From: Medicago truncatula
Lineage: Eukaryota > Streptophyta > Magnoliopsida > Fabales > Fabaceae
DNA: 64,000 bases
NCBI RefSeq assembly: GCF_003473485.1
Contig: NC_053046.1
Span: 27,853,332 to 27,917,331, forward strand
Direction of reading: 5' to 3'
In this document: positions 43,842 to 54,660 of the stretch, one piece after another
How positions within the stretch are numbered: position 1 is the stretch's first letter
Layout: each line of letters starts with the position of its first letter
Translations under genes and position numbers: made by a program
Notes under the pieces: generated by a model
What the model saw: the letters and a program-made list of their open reading frames with translations, nothing else
Databases searched by the model: none
What the model was told of the DNA's origin: nothing

Positions 43842-46640
43842 TTGCTTCCTCTAAAAAACTCAAAGAACTCCATTGTTCCAGAAACCTATAAATCCTTTGA
43901 ATCTTCCATTTTCTTCATAATCAAAAGTTATGGCATCATCATCTGCTCAAAACATTTTTGTTCCTATGAGGATGTTACCTATGATGAATTTTTTGATTCC
44001 GATGAAGAAGTTTGTCTTGAAAGAGAAAAACAAAAGAAGCTTATAATCAAACTAGAGCTTGAGGAGGGAAAAATTCTATCAACTGTTGTTGAGTTGCAAA
44101 ATGAGTAAATGTTTTTGACTCGTAAACTAGAAAGCATGACCAAATCTATTAGGATGTTGAATAATGGTTCTGACATGCTAGATGAAATCCTTCTAGTTGG
44201 AAAAGGGTCTAAGAACTTTACAAGAGTAGGATTCAACTCTCAATCTCTAAACAAACAAGGTGAAACTTCTAAAAAGGTGTTTGTTTCTCCAGAAAGTAAA
44301 ACTGAGTTCATAATGACTAATAATATGTATAAAGATCCTGTTTATTTGCAAAAGAAACAAAACAAAGCTAAGTTTGCACCTTGGAAGTGTCATTACTGTG
44401 GTAGGAATGGTCACATAAAACCCTATTGTTTTGAACTGTATGGTTACCCTAAACAACCGCTTCTACCTAAGTCTAAGCATGCTGAGGTTAAAGAATGGAG
44501 ACCTAAAGTTGTCAATACTTGTCATAGATTTCACACAACAATACTTGTCATATAGTTCACACAACCCCTAGAACCTCAAAGAATCGGTACTTTGATAGTG
44601 GATTTCTAGGCACATGACTGGAATCAAGAAGTACTTGGTATACATTAAGCCTTATTTAACAAGTTTTGTCAATTTTGGTGATGGAGCTAGAGGTGAAATC
44701 AAGAGAGTTTGTAAGTTGGTTTGTACAGAACTTCCTAGACTTCCTAGACTTTATGATGTTCTACTTGTGAAAGGACTGACTGCCAATTTTATCAGCATCA
44801 ACCAATTGTGTGACCAAGGACTAAAAGTTTTGTTCGCCAAGTCAGAATGTTTGGTGACTGATGAGAAAAATAATGTTCTCATGAGAGGAGAAAGGTCAAA
44901 TGATAACTGCTATTTGTGGAGTCCTAAAGAAGAAAGTAAATTTTGTGAAGTATGCCAATTCAGAAAGCAAACCAAGATGGCATAACCAAAGTTGTGACAT
45001 CAGACCACTTCAAAAGTTCTTTGAATTTCTTCTAGATCCAATTGGGGGTATTGAGTACTGGTAGAAAAAGAAACACTCATGACATGAGGTTGTTGATGGT
45101 TACTCAAGTTTTGATGAGATGAATTTTGCCAAAAACATGTGTTTGTTTGAAGATATTTATCAAAGACTTCTAAGAAGAACCGCTACTGCAAAGATCAGAA
45201 GAGACCATAAGAAAGATGTCATGATTCAAAAGTCATGGATAAATGCTTAGCATAAGGAACTTGAGCAGTTCATGACAAATAGGATGAGGAATTTGGGCCC
45301 TCAACCTAAGGATGTAAATGTGTTGTGGATTTACATGAACGGATCTGATGAAGATGATGCTGATATCAGAAACAATGATGTAAATGTGTTGTGGTTGTTG
45401 GAGAGAAGTTCATGGTCGCTCAAAAATATGTTGATAACATGTTAGGTAAAATGTTAGAACAATGTATTCAACATGTATTGTCTGAACTTGATATTGTTGA
45501 TGTGCAGGCAAGACAAGTGGTTGACACTAGTCTTATTTCTCAAAGGTATGAGGATTGGATAGATAGTGCTAATGATATATGTCTTAGTGTTGAAATTAGT
45601 CCTAGCTTTTGGGTCAACAAGAAGCAAAATTGTGCATATTTGTGTTATGATTGTATTGCTAAAGGAAGCAGTTATCCTTATTTAATCTGGATAAAGTCTA
45701 CATCACAAGAATATAATGTCAAGTTGGATGTTATGATATTATACTACCAAAATCTAGGAGTTGTCATCATCTCTGAAAAACTTTCTCTAACCAACAAGAG
45801 CCAACACTTTGACACCCGTCATCACTCTATCAGAGAGTTAACTGAAGAGAAGATTGTCATTAGAGCGTGCAACAGACACATTCTCTTCCCTCCATTTAGT
45901 GGTGCACGCTATTTTAGGGAAATCCTTAGAAGCTTTCCATAACTTCCTACCAACACGCCATCAACCTATTTTCACCTCTCTCTCTCCCCCCCCCCCCCCC
46001 CCCCTCCAAACTCAGAGAACTAATCTACATTCCTCCCAATCTCCAAACGCTCCCCCTCCCACATACTTCAAAACTCTCGTTTTTAATCAAGTTGATTTTT
46101 GTGATGGATCATGAAACCAAGATGTCTAAAGCGTGTGATTAAAATTCTAGCTAGAATCAAACTACCCCAACTCCTTCCATGACACGAGCTACCCATTCTA
46201 TGGAAAAGGATGGTCCATCATAAGTTATGACCGATATTGTTCCTATTAGGGTTGTTCCAGGTCATGTTCCCACCAAGAAAATGACCAATACAACTACTGC
46301 AAAAAAGGCTAATCCTTCACATGTAAGTGAACCCTCTCATCACTTTGTGTCTGTTTAGTTGCTTACTAGAAAACATAAAAATGTTGTTTCACCTGTTAGT
46401 GTTAAGAGACCTCATTCTATGACTAGTTTGTAAGTTGATCCCTTGAGTATGCCTGATGTCAAATCAAATGCTGGTACTTCTGATAAAAATACTCTTGAGT
46501 CTGATGATATTGTTCAATCATTTGAAAAATACTCTGGATCTGTTGAAACCATAAGTCAGACAAATGTTGTTGAGAATTTGGTCATTGCATGCGTCGTGCC
46601 ACACAGGAGCACGCCTCCTCGCTGGGATCACGCAACACGT
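43842..46640 (+). pseudogene. SIRE/Maximus-type copia element, gutted
   Basis: In order: gag (to 44555) with a single nonsense codon at 44106-44108 and a zinc knuckle WKCHYCGRNGHIKPYCFEL; protease/pre-integrase region 44614-44985 (VNFGDGARGEIK, LLVKGLTANFISINQLCDQG); a short reverse-transcriptase start near 45240-45330 (HKELEQF) right after it, so the integrase core is deleted; the RNase H end at about 45540-45850 (FDTRHHSIRELTEEKIV); then a downstream region (46100-46640) with weak resemblance to the extra env-like ORF of SIRE elements. Multiple frame breaks. The RNase H active-site surroundings (AEAEYIA in family members) are altered. Not capable of movement. Confidence 0.75.
45986..46004. 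repeat. Poly(C) tract
   Basis: A run of about 18 cytosines within the former copia element, at the junction of pol and the env-like region. Striking in an AT-rich window. Confidence 0.9.
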
Positions 46641-46830
46641 GTTCTTCCCCGCTTCTAATCACACGTCGCATAACCCGGAGACGTTTATGGAAAACATGCG
46701 CCTATATAAGGGTGAACTTGCTTCACCCTCAAGGTACACAACACTTCTTACACTATCTCTTTTAGTTCCATTAATGACTTGAGCGTTGGAGTGCTAACGT
46801 GCCTGCAGACACCTTTCGTTCCACCGCAGA
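46570..46830 (+). mobile_element. LTR-like fragment with TATA
   Basis: GC-richer segment with GCGCCTATATAAGGGTGAAC near 46699 and TGACTTGAGCGTTGGAGTGC at 46775, the latter common in U5 regions of plant gypsy LTRs. No boundaries determined. Confidence 0.45.
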
Positions 46831-46929
46831 ATATTCATCACTGTCGCACCGGAAGTCGTTACCAATCATCAGAGCATTCTCTACCATCGTTGCAACTCAA
46901 CCCTTCTCACCGAAGATCATTGATCTTCC

Positions 46930-47185
46930 CAAAGTCTTCACTAATCTTCAGATGTCTTGATTTTCCAATTTGCATGATTTCTTCGTGAATTACATCAAAA
47001 CCACCCTAGAATTGCTATTTTTTTGGAAGAATAGAATTACATACTCAAATATAGAAAACATTACAAATGTTCCGAAATCATAAGCAAATGTTATAATACT
47101 CCTCTGTTCTGTTGGTAAAATCTACTGGAAATGACTGAAAAACATACTAAGAATAACGTAAAATGACCTGTCATGAAGTCCTACC
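46930..47185 (-). mobile_element. LTR-like repeat, copy D (partial)
   Basis: Matches the outer part of copy B (13690-13920), including CATTACAAATGT, AAATCATAAGCAA and AATAACGTAAAATGACCTGTC at the end. Cut by the duplicated NCR 6 block at about 47190. Confidence 0.55.
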
Positions 47186-48284
47186 TAAGCGGTATTTATT
47201 GAGTCCCTATTTATGCTACGTGTTGGAGTCAAGATAGGCATGCTTTGTTTCATTTGGTTATTTGTACTCATAAAATTGAAGTTGAGGAAGACTTGGATTT
47301 TGATGCCTTTTTTTTTTTTTTTTCAATAAGACTCTGGCCCCGTACCCCTTGACTTTTTACGATCTGTATATGTACCGTACACATTCCATCGATGTAATGA
47401 TTATGGTTTTCCGGATGTCGTTTTGTCAGGATGTCTGCCAGGACCAGAACCTGAAGGGCCTTTTGGGATTCATTCCACACATCAAATTCTGATAGTTAGA
47501 TCGTCCATTTTGTAATCCTTCGGGCATGGTCTGGCCTTAAAAACTTTTTCCTAAGTGCTTGGTCGGTTCAGACCATTATCTGGTGGGCCACGAAGTACTG
47601 TTTGAGCTTCTTAGATGCAGTGATGAAATCAAAGGATAATTTTTTCTATATGTTGGTAGCATGCCTTCGGTCCTGGTATAACTTCACTGAGAAGTACACT
47701 GACTTTTGGACATCCTCAGTCTCCCTAATCAGGGTTGCGCTAACTATTTATGTTGGAACTGATAGGCAAAGGATTATGCTTTCCTCAATATGGGAGGTAT
47801 GGTTTCTTCGTCCCTTAATTTAATTTCAGATAACATTTTCTTTCTTTATAGCTTTCGCATCATTTTTGTCCTTTTGCATATAGATTTTCAAGCTTCAAAT
47901 CTAAAATTCATATGAAAACCTCAGTGAAAGACCATGTATTTGGACACTAAGAGCTCATACTAAAATAACACCATAGGCTTGAATCTTAAAAATTCATATA
48001 AAAATTGATCAAAAATATGAAAAATGTCGTACAAAAGATAAATAATGAAATCGTTACCGTAGGTTAAGGGCAACAATAGTAATTTTGCCTAGATATTTCT
48101 ATTCAAATATTATAAAAATCAACGACAACACTCTCTGATTATGCTATGTTCGAGCTATTGAATTTTTAAATTTCTTCTTTATATCATGAATGGTTTAAAA
48201 TTAATTAAAAATAAATTATTTTTAATGATTAGCAATTTTTTTACGTTACCCCTTAAGTATGATAAAGCGACAAACATAACACAT

Positions 48285-48448
48285 TGATCTACAAAAGAGA
48301 CGTTTAATAATGATTCTAATTTTAGGGGGGCTTATTTACAACTCCTTAAGCACTAAAAATAATAATTGTTTTCAGGACATCATGCTCTTTATATACTATA
48401 AAGTGGTCTAATCATATTTTATTTTTTTTACAGGCAAAAGAGAAAAAT
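48285..48448 (+). promoter_or_regulatory. NCR upstream module, gene 6
   Basis: GAGACGTTTAATAATGATTC, GGGGCTTATTTACAACTCC and a TATA-like CTTTATATACTATAAAGTGG at about 48387. Confidence 0.6.
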
Positions 48449-48747
48449 ATGGCTAAAACTTTAAATTTTATGTTTGCTCTGATTTTATTTATTTCCTTGT
48501 TTCTTGTTTCAAAGAATGTTGCTAGTAAGACATTTTACCCACTTTTAAGATTCTCTTCTTTACTTTTTAGTTTGTACATTTTTTATCTCATTTTAGTAAC
48601 ACTATTTTATCCTCTTTTTTCACTACAGTTGATATTTTTGTATGTCAAACTGATGCTGATTGTCCAAAAAGTGAGTTAAGTATGTATACCTGGAAGTGCA
48701 TTGATAATGAATGCAATCTGTTTAAAGTCATGCAACAGATGGTATGA
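48449..48747 (+). CDS. NCR peptide gene 6, two exons
   Basis: Exons 48449-48524 and 48629-48747, GT-AG intron of 104 bp, 64 residues. Signal peptide starts MAKTLNFMFALILFISLFLV. The mature part begins IDIFVCQTDADCPKSELSMY and keeps four cysteines (C-x5-C-x11-C-x4-C), ending MQQMV. It is the duplicate of NCR 5; exon 1 and introns are nearly the same, while the mature part differs at many positions, including the charge of the loop (more acidic here). No disabling change. Expected role as for the other copies. Confidence 0.88.
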
Positions 48748-48988
48748 GTATCAGGCCCAAGAGATTTAATTTACGCCATGCAATGAAGAATGAATTCTTA
48801 AAATAGAAAAAAAAATTGTTGAATATGCCTTATACTAGGATATTTCGTAATTGGCATTAGTTATTATGCTCTCACCCAATAATTGTATTTTTTTTAATTA
48901 TTTTTATTTTTCATAATTTCATAGACCTTGTAATTACTGCTTGCGCTCTAAGAAGTTGGAAATGAAATAAGCAAGACAATAAAGAATA

Positions 48989-49115
48989 CTCCCTCCGGTC
49001 CTATTTATAAAAGAATTTTGAATCAATAAAAGTTGATGTATCTAGTTAAAAATTCAGTCCAAATACATTCACTTTTGTTGACCTAAATTTCTCTTATAAA
49101 TAGGATCGGAGGGAG
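48989..49115. mobile_element. Stowaway MITE, 127 bp
   Basis: TA flanks at 48987-48988 and 49116-49117. Ends CTCCCTCCGGTCCTATTTAT and, reversed, CTCCCTCCGATCCTATTTAT. It is absent from the duplicate block near 42217, where AAAGAATATTATAATTAG shows the empty site. Confidence 0.92.
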
Positions 49116-49634
49116 TACTATATTAGATTGTTCTCTTTCTCTTATGATTGGATGTATCACCATGGCCTCCAATTTAAACATTTGAACTTTTCTTTCCCAA
49201 AAAAAACGAACCCAACCTAAGGAAATAATATAAGGTGTGGAAAGACTAGGATTTATATTAGCCCCTTTATTTCACATGTTTTTGAATTTCTTTCTCCCAT
49301 ATTCATGTTTTGGATTTTATTTATGACATGTCATATTCATTAGTGATGTAAAATTGCAAGTCATAAAAAATAAGCCTCAAATAGAATTGTGTGAAAAATT
49401 CTCAAAACTTGTGAAACACGGGATTAAAATATATTATTTAGAAATATTAAGACTAAAATTGTATTTCATTTATATTAAGAGAGATTTTATTTTTTCTGAA
49501 TCAAGAGTAAAGGAAGGCATCAGGATGAGGCTTGATGTCCCAACTATGTTAGCATCCAAAAAAATTAAGAAAGGGAAAATTGTACATGATTGAAGACCAA
49601 ACCAAAACCCTTGGAAAAATCAAAAACGGAATCC

Positions 49635-50075
49635 AAAAAAAAAATAAAGAGACCTAAGAAAAACGGTAATTTGGAAACCCATATTTCTCTCTAAAAAATA
49701 CTCCCTAATAAATAAGGGTAAAGATTCCTGCCAAACAATATTTACGATTCTATGACTTTGGTTTACTAGTTTGTCCACGCAATAGTTTCCCTCACAAAAA
49801 ATATGAGATGAAAGAATTGAAATTACACCTTGAGTACAATTATGCCAACGGTTGCGAATAGTGTATGGAACTAAGGATGAGTCCCTAAAAACCTGCAAAG
49901 CACTCTAAGGATCACCTTCCACCTATAGATGATGCCAATGATGTTGAACCGCATATTCCAAAGCAAACATGAAGAGTCTAAAAGATCCGATTCAAAAACA
50001 GAAAGAGGACTCATGTTGCAACTTCTGTCTCTCAGCAACAGGATACATGCACTAATTGGATTAACACACAAGAAA
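49635..50075 (-). pseudogene. LINE-type RNase H-like (RVT_3) relic
   Basis: Minus strand, 50075 down: a segment LEYAVQHHWHHL with a stop, VEGDP with a stop, SALQVFRDSSLVPYTIRNRW, then SSHIFCEGNYCVDKLVNQSH. These are the second half of the RNase H fold found at the end of plant LINE open frames (the HI-REGN-D-LAN pattern). Two nonsense codons near 49905-49925 and a frame change show decay. Confidence 0.7.
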
Positions 50076-50129
50076 TCGACATTTTGTGATAATATTTTGG
50101 TGAAATTCTATACACTGCAGTAATCACAA

Positions 50130-52130
50130 GATCTAGCAGATACCAGATTATAGCATGTTTTATAATCAAATATATAAACTAGATCAAGTTAAACCAAATG
50201 ATTGATCTCAAATGGATAATAAACTACAATTAATGCAAAATAATTAAGAGAAGTCTAAATGTAGTCCTAGCTCAAGTCAACACATAATTCTATTGACATG
50301 CTACGAACTGCAAATCGGTACATGCATACCGGTTCATGATACTTTTGCGGATTGGTTTGCACAAATTCCTCTATAATTCGTGGAAACCGGTGAATCGACA
50401 TACCGAGAGAAGTGGTTGTAGATCAAAGAAAGATGAATAAGAGGTTTAGTACGAGATAAAAGAGAAAGAAAAACCTCTGATGGAACAAATAAATTTTGCA
50501 GGAAAACCTCTCAAATTGGGATGTAAAAATTTAGTGATTATTAATAAATTTAAGTTTTGTTTAAAGATTCTAGTTAAAAAAATCTTTTTGTTAAAAATTT
50601 ATTGATAGCTTACTACACTTAATTAGATACTATTAGTACTACGAACCGATGCATACCGAAACTCTATACCCCAAACCATACCAACGCAAATTACGAATTA
50701 TGTGACTATGGTCAAAACCATCATTGGTCCAGATTTAACATCCCTATTTTTCTAAGTGTATTTATTTCTTAATATTATCTATGTTAAGTCATTTGATTGT
50801 AAAAGACACTTAGATTTTGCTGAAGTCTTTGTTACATAACTAGTATTGAAACAGAGTATTTAAGTCTTTGTTACACTCAGGATTTTCAATATCAGTTAAG
50901 ACTCAAATTTGGAATCAATCAACTAGTTAAGTAGTATTGAAGAAGAGATTTAACTAAGTAAACAAAGATGAGCAAGGAACAGGAATTGATAAACAATTAT
51001 ACACAGCCACAAGAGTAAGAACTAAAACAGATCTATAAAGATTCAACAAGCTAAGATTAATTCACTTCAAACAGATCTAGTACCCTTGGCAAGAAACACT
51101 TAAAGGAGCAATGATTTGAGCAGTAGCATAGCATCAATAAGGCTTAACCTACATGAACAATAAAGCTTTTTCGTCTGATGTAAACTAGACTTAAACCTCA
51201 AATTAAAACATGATTTAACAGAAGTTTGAAATTGGAATAAGAATTAATGATACCAGAGAAATCGTTTTCACGAAAAAGGGAAACAAAAACGAAACAGGTT
51301 AGCATCTGCCACACCAGTGAGACTGCAGAATCATCTGTCAGTTTTCATTCCCAACACGGCAAATGTGATGCTACATCCATTAGCAGTTAAAAGAAAGTGA
51401 AAAATAATGTAGAATAACCCTAACTTCTAATGCACAAGATCTTGGTTAGAACCAGTGCAAAATATGCTCCTAAAATTATTTTAGTCAACAGAAAAAAAGT
51501 GATACTCTAGATTATGCTCTTCGAATAACAAAATCAATATCTTCATTGACTTCAATATTGCCATGATCTACTAAAAGACTCAAGTTCGGTCCCTTCACAT
51601 TTACTCACCGCTACTAATTACTACCGATGAAAGCTATTATGGAGCACAGTTTGTACAAGAAAAAAGGCATATTATACGGAGCATTCAGAAAATCGTGAGA
51701 AAAATGAAAGATGATGCAGAAAGAAATTGACAGCAGAGGATCTAGATCCATTCTGATTTTTGTCCAACAGATTTAAGATTTGAAAATCTGTGTTTTGACT
51801 GTACAAGAGAAATTAAAGTTACATTAAGTTACTCATGATGAAATTAGGAAAGAGTTATGCTTCACTTCAGATAGGAAGCTCAAGTGTTAATAATATAACA
51901 TGAGTTTGGCATTAGATTCACTTCATGATTTACATAGCAAAATATGTGTTACTCATGCCAATACTACCTATATACAACCAATAACACAAGCATATCAGTT
52001 AATAAAAATATATAGATTAACTCATTAAAACTAGTATTACTTATTCCTTCAATTGTTTTCAACACAATCAAGAGTATGAAAAGAGCATCACTGTCGTGAG
52101 TTTCATGAAGGGAATTCAAAAACAAAATAA
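50130..52130. other. Intergenic, partly duplicated elsewhere
   Basis: No gene. The parts at 50040-50125 and 50940-51070 have relatives at 56035-56350 and 56900-57130. The interval 51100-52130 probably includes the 3' untranslated region of the minus-strand PMD gene. Confidence 0.4.
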
Positions 52131-52134
52131 AGTT

Positions 52135-54264
52135 TTAAGAAGAAGATGATGGTGGTTGTTGATTCTTCAGAACACTAGTGAGGAGTTGCCTCAACTCTTC
52201 ATCCCTCTTCTCCTTCGAATCTATTAATCGTAACATCTCTTCCTGTTGTCTTGCCAGACGCCTGAGTTCCTCTTGATCCTTCAAGTATTGCTCTTTTAAC
52301 CAAACCACAAGTTCATGATCACTTTCTTTTCTTCCTTGTCCTTCAACCGTTTCTTTAGCTTCTGCTTGAGCAGAAATATCCGGGAAAAACTGAAGATCTT
52401 GCTCCGTAACAGTTACATTGTTGGACGAAGAGACTTTTTTTGTGATAGAAAACCGTTTGCTTTCACCTTGAGTCTCAGATAAACAGACTCTGTCAATCAT
52501 CCTTGCTTCTTTGTTCCCATTTGAATCTTCATAATCTTCCTCCAAACTCCCTGTTAAAAATTCAGAATTTGCTAAAGAGGATGAAGAACAATGGTTGACT
52601 AAATTTTTCGATTTCAACACATGCGTGCAATCCTCAACAGATCTGGAAGGAGCAGCAATATTTTGAGCAGCTATCATACAATCATGGGCAGAAATTTCAG
52701 CAGGAACATCATCACAAAAATTTTGATAATTAAGAATGTCAACAAGATTGGGAGGAAATCCAGGTGGAACACCAACATCATTAATACTTCTGTTAGTTTT
52801 TCCAACATGAGCTCTGTGTTTCCTTGAGCTTTCACTTCTCTTCCGCTTCACAATGTTTTTAACAAAATCGACATGACCCAATATTGATTGCCTCCACCAC
52901 ATTGCATAACGTGTGGTTACATCTGCCTCATAAAGTCTTGGTGGGAAATACAAATCTGTATCAAATATAAGCCTACAATAGTTTTTCCAAGCAATGAATT
53001 TAGTCTCATTAAATCTAGGCACATAACTTGGAACATCTTGATCCATTCCAAATTGCATAGCAACTCTATGTGGCAAATACTGCTCTATAGAGTCAAATCC
53101 AACAAGCTCAGAAACTCTCAGGCATATAACAAATGAGAGCATTTGTTTATCCAAATCTTTCTTAAATGGTACCGAAATTGCATCATTTGGATAAAATACA
53201 CCACATTCATCTGCATATCTAAAATATGGACGCCAAAGAAAATCATTGATAGCCAAGTCTAATTCCAGCTTAACATTGTCAATTTTCAAGGCTTGTACCC
53301 TATGCCATCTAAACAATAAAGGGTCTCCACGGTTGATCAACATGGGTTGCGGTTGTAATTTTTTGAACCTCTCCCACACCCAAATTTGAACCAAGTAAAA
53401 CGGTGATTGAAGAGTAACTTCTAAAGGATATCTATCACCACCAACAGATAATTTTGACAAATCAACAATGGTTTTCTTAAACACGCTTAAATCCTTATAT
53501 ATGCTAGCTAAAACAGCCGGTGCCAAAGCAATAGAATTTCCTCTAGCAAGATGAATAGCAATAGGAAACAAAGAACTTTTCACCAACATGCATTTTCTAG
53601 GAAAAACAAAAATTGATAACCAAGCAACAATGAATGCTTCATGTTCAACTTCACTACCTTTATCCATGAAAACATCCATCCATAATGATATTCTTGGCTT
53701 ACCTGTTTTAGTCTTTTTAAGTTCCTTTCTTGCATTGATCATCTTCTTTTCCACCACTCTCATTTCTCGGTCTTTAACATTCGCGAAAATAGGATCACCA
53801 ATGACAGGGTAACCCCCAAGAACCATAACATCCTCCAAACCTACCGTCGCCTCACCAAACGGAAACACAAATGTATTAGTCTCACAACACCATTTCTCCA
53901 CAACCCCGTAAAGCAAGTTTTGATTTTTCAGTATGCGGCATTTGGTACTCATTATAGCATCAAAAATCCCAGCTTTCTTCCAAACCGGTTCATATTTGAG
54001 CTTAAGTTGATCAACCCAACAACCCCATTTCGGTTGTTTTTGTCGCCAACCAATGAACTTGATTGTTAAAGGCCACTCTTTTGGGTCAAACACGTAAGAC
54101 ATTGATGATGGGTTAAAGCCAAAAGGTTGTTCATGAATGGAATTTGAAATGGGTTTTAGAAAATGGGCTATTCTGAAAGTTGCTTCACTGTGACCATCTG
54201 GTGAGAGCATGAAATCTTCCCTCTCCTCCATTATTGTTTCTTCAAATGGTTGTTCATTCATCAT
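52135..54264 (-). CDS. Plant mobile domain (PMD) protein, intact, 709 aa
   Basis: One uninterrupted frame. I prefer the ATG at 54262-54264 (MMNEQPFEET) because the 60 codons before it lack family features and begin in likely leader sequence. The plant mobile domain (aminotransferase-like PMD) spans about residues 58-480: DPKEWPLTIKFIGWRQKQPK, WGCWVDQLKLKYEPVWKKAG, FVFPFGEATVGLEDVMVLGG and YPLEVTLQSPFYLVQIWVWE are characteristic. Next comes a basic stretch KRKRSESSRKHR that could be a nuclear signal, a low-complexity serine-rich linker, and a C-terminal coiled coil (LKEQYLKDQEELRRLARQQE) ending in a serine run. Related proteins derive from transposon-encoded domains, and some (the MAIN/MAIL group) act in silencing and meristem maintenance. 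Function here is inference. No defect found. Confidence 0.85.
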   Translation of the reverse strand: MMNEQPFEETIMEEREDFMLSPDGHSEATFRIAHFLKPISNSIHEQPFGFNPSSMSYVFDPKEWPLTIKFIGWRQKQPKWGCWVDQLKLKYEPVWKKAGIFDAIMSTKCRILKNQNLLYGVVEKWCCETNTFVFPFGEATVGLEDVMVLGGYPVIGDPIFANVKDREMRVVEKKMINARKELKKTKTGKPRISLWMDVFMDKGSEVEHEAFIVAWLSIFVFPRKCMLVKSSLFPIAIHLARGNSIALAPAVLASIYKDLSVFKKTIVDLSKLSVGGDRYPLEVTLQSPFYLVQIWVWERFKKLQPQPMLINRGDPLLFRWHRVQALKIDNVKLELDLAINDFLWRPYFRYADECGVFYPNDAISVPFKKDLDKQMLSFVICLRVSELVGFDSIEQYLPHRVAMQFGMDQDVPSYVPRFNETKFIAWKNYCRLIFDTDLYFPPRLYEADVTTRYAMWWRQSILGHVDFVKNIVKRKRSESSRKHRAHVGKTNRSINDVGVPPGFPPNLVDILNYQNFCDDVPAEISAHDCMIAAQNIAAPSRSVEDCTHVLKSKNLVNHCSSSSLANSEFLTGSLEEDYEDSNGNKEARMIDRVCLSETQGESKRFSITKKVSSSNNVTVTEQDLQFFPDISAQAEAKETVEGQGRKESDHELVVWLKEQYLKDQEELRRLARQQEEMLRLIDSKEKRDEELRQLLTSVLKNQQPPSSSS

Positions 54265-54660
54265 GGCTATGACACTGTTCTGCAAAAAGCTTGAATCTTT
54301 ACTAAGAAACTGTGAAACAAAATGGTTTGAAGGTATTTTGTAAGAAAAATGGTTGCTTAGTGAAATGGCACCTTGTTTGGCACAAAGAATGTAGTACAGC
54401 AACACCAGAGCATCCTTGCATATGAAGGGAGAATGGTAAGTCAAACACCCAAATTACCCTTTTTTTGGTTGTAATGCGAAAATCCCAAACCAAATAAGTG
54501 GTCATTTTAAATTATGTTGAAGGGCATTGTTGTATTTGGCAGCTTGGTATTTCTGTCCTTTACTTCTCTTTCCTGTGTGATGGCATTCCCTTTTTTGGGT
54601 ACAGGCAGGTGACAAGGTGTGATGACACTTTTTTTTTTTTTTTTTTTTTTATAGATAAAA
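54265..54660 (-). promoter_or_regulatory. 5' leader and upstream region of the PMD gene
   Basis: The reading frame stays open for 60 codons before the preferred ATG, so an N-terminally extended protein starting at 54444 is possible. A T-run of about 20 lies at 54631-54650. A clear TATA box was not identified. Confidence 0.35.

Larger units (their letters stand above)
47195..49625 (+). repeat. Segmental duplication, copy 2 (carries NCR 6)
   Basis: Partner of 40560-42770. It starts inside the gypsy remnant homologous to 40560 and ends next to the LINE RNase H relic at 49640. Confidence 0.85.

Noticed and set aside
48449-48679. 76-residue hydrophobic protein starting at NCR 6
   Set aside because: It is exon 1 followed by intron translation; the GT-AG intron and the cysteine exon show the true structure.
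54302-54444. N-terminal 60 residues of the PMD frame as part of the protein
   Set aside because: They do not resemble PMD proteins, and a good double ATG follows at 54264; noted as leader, though an extended start cannot be excluded.
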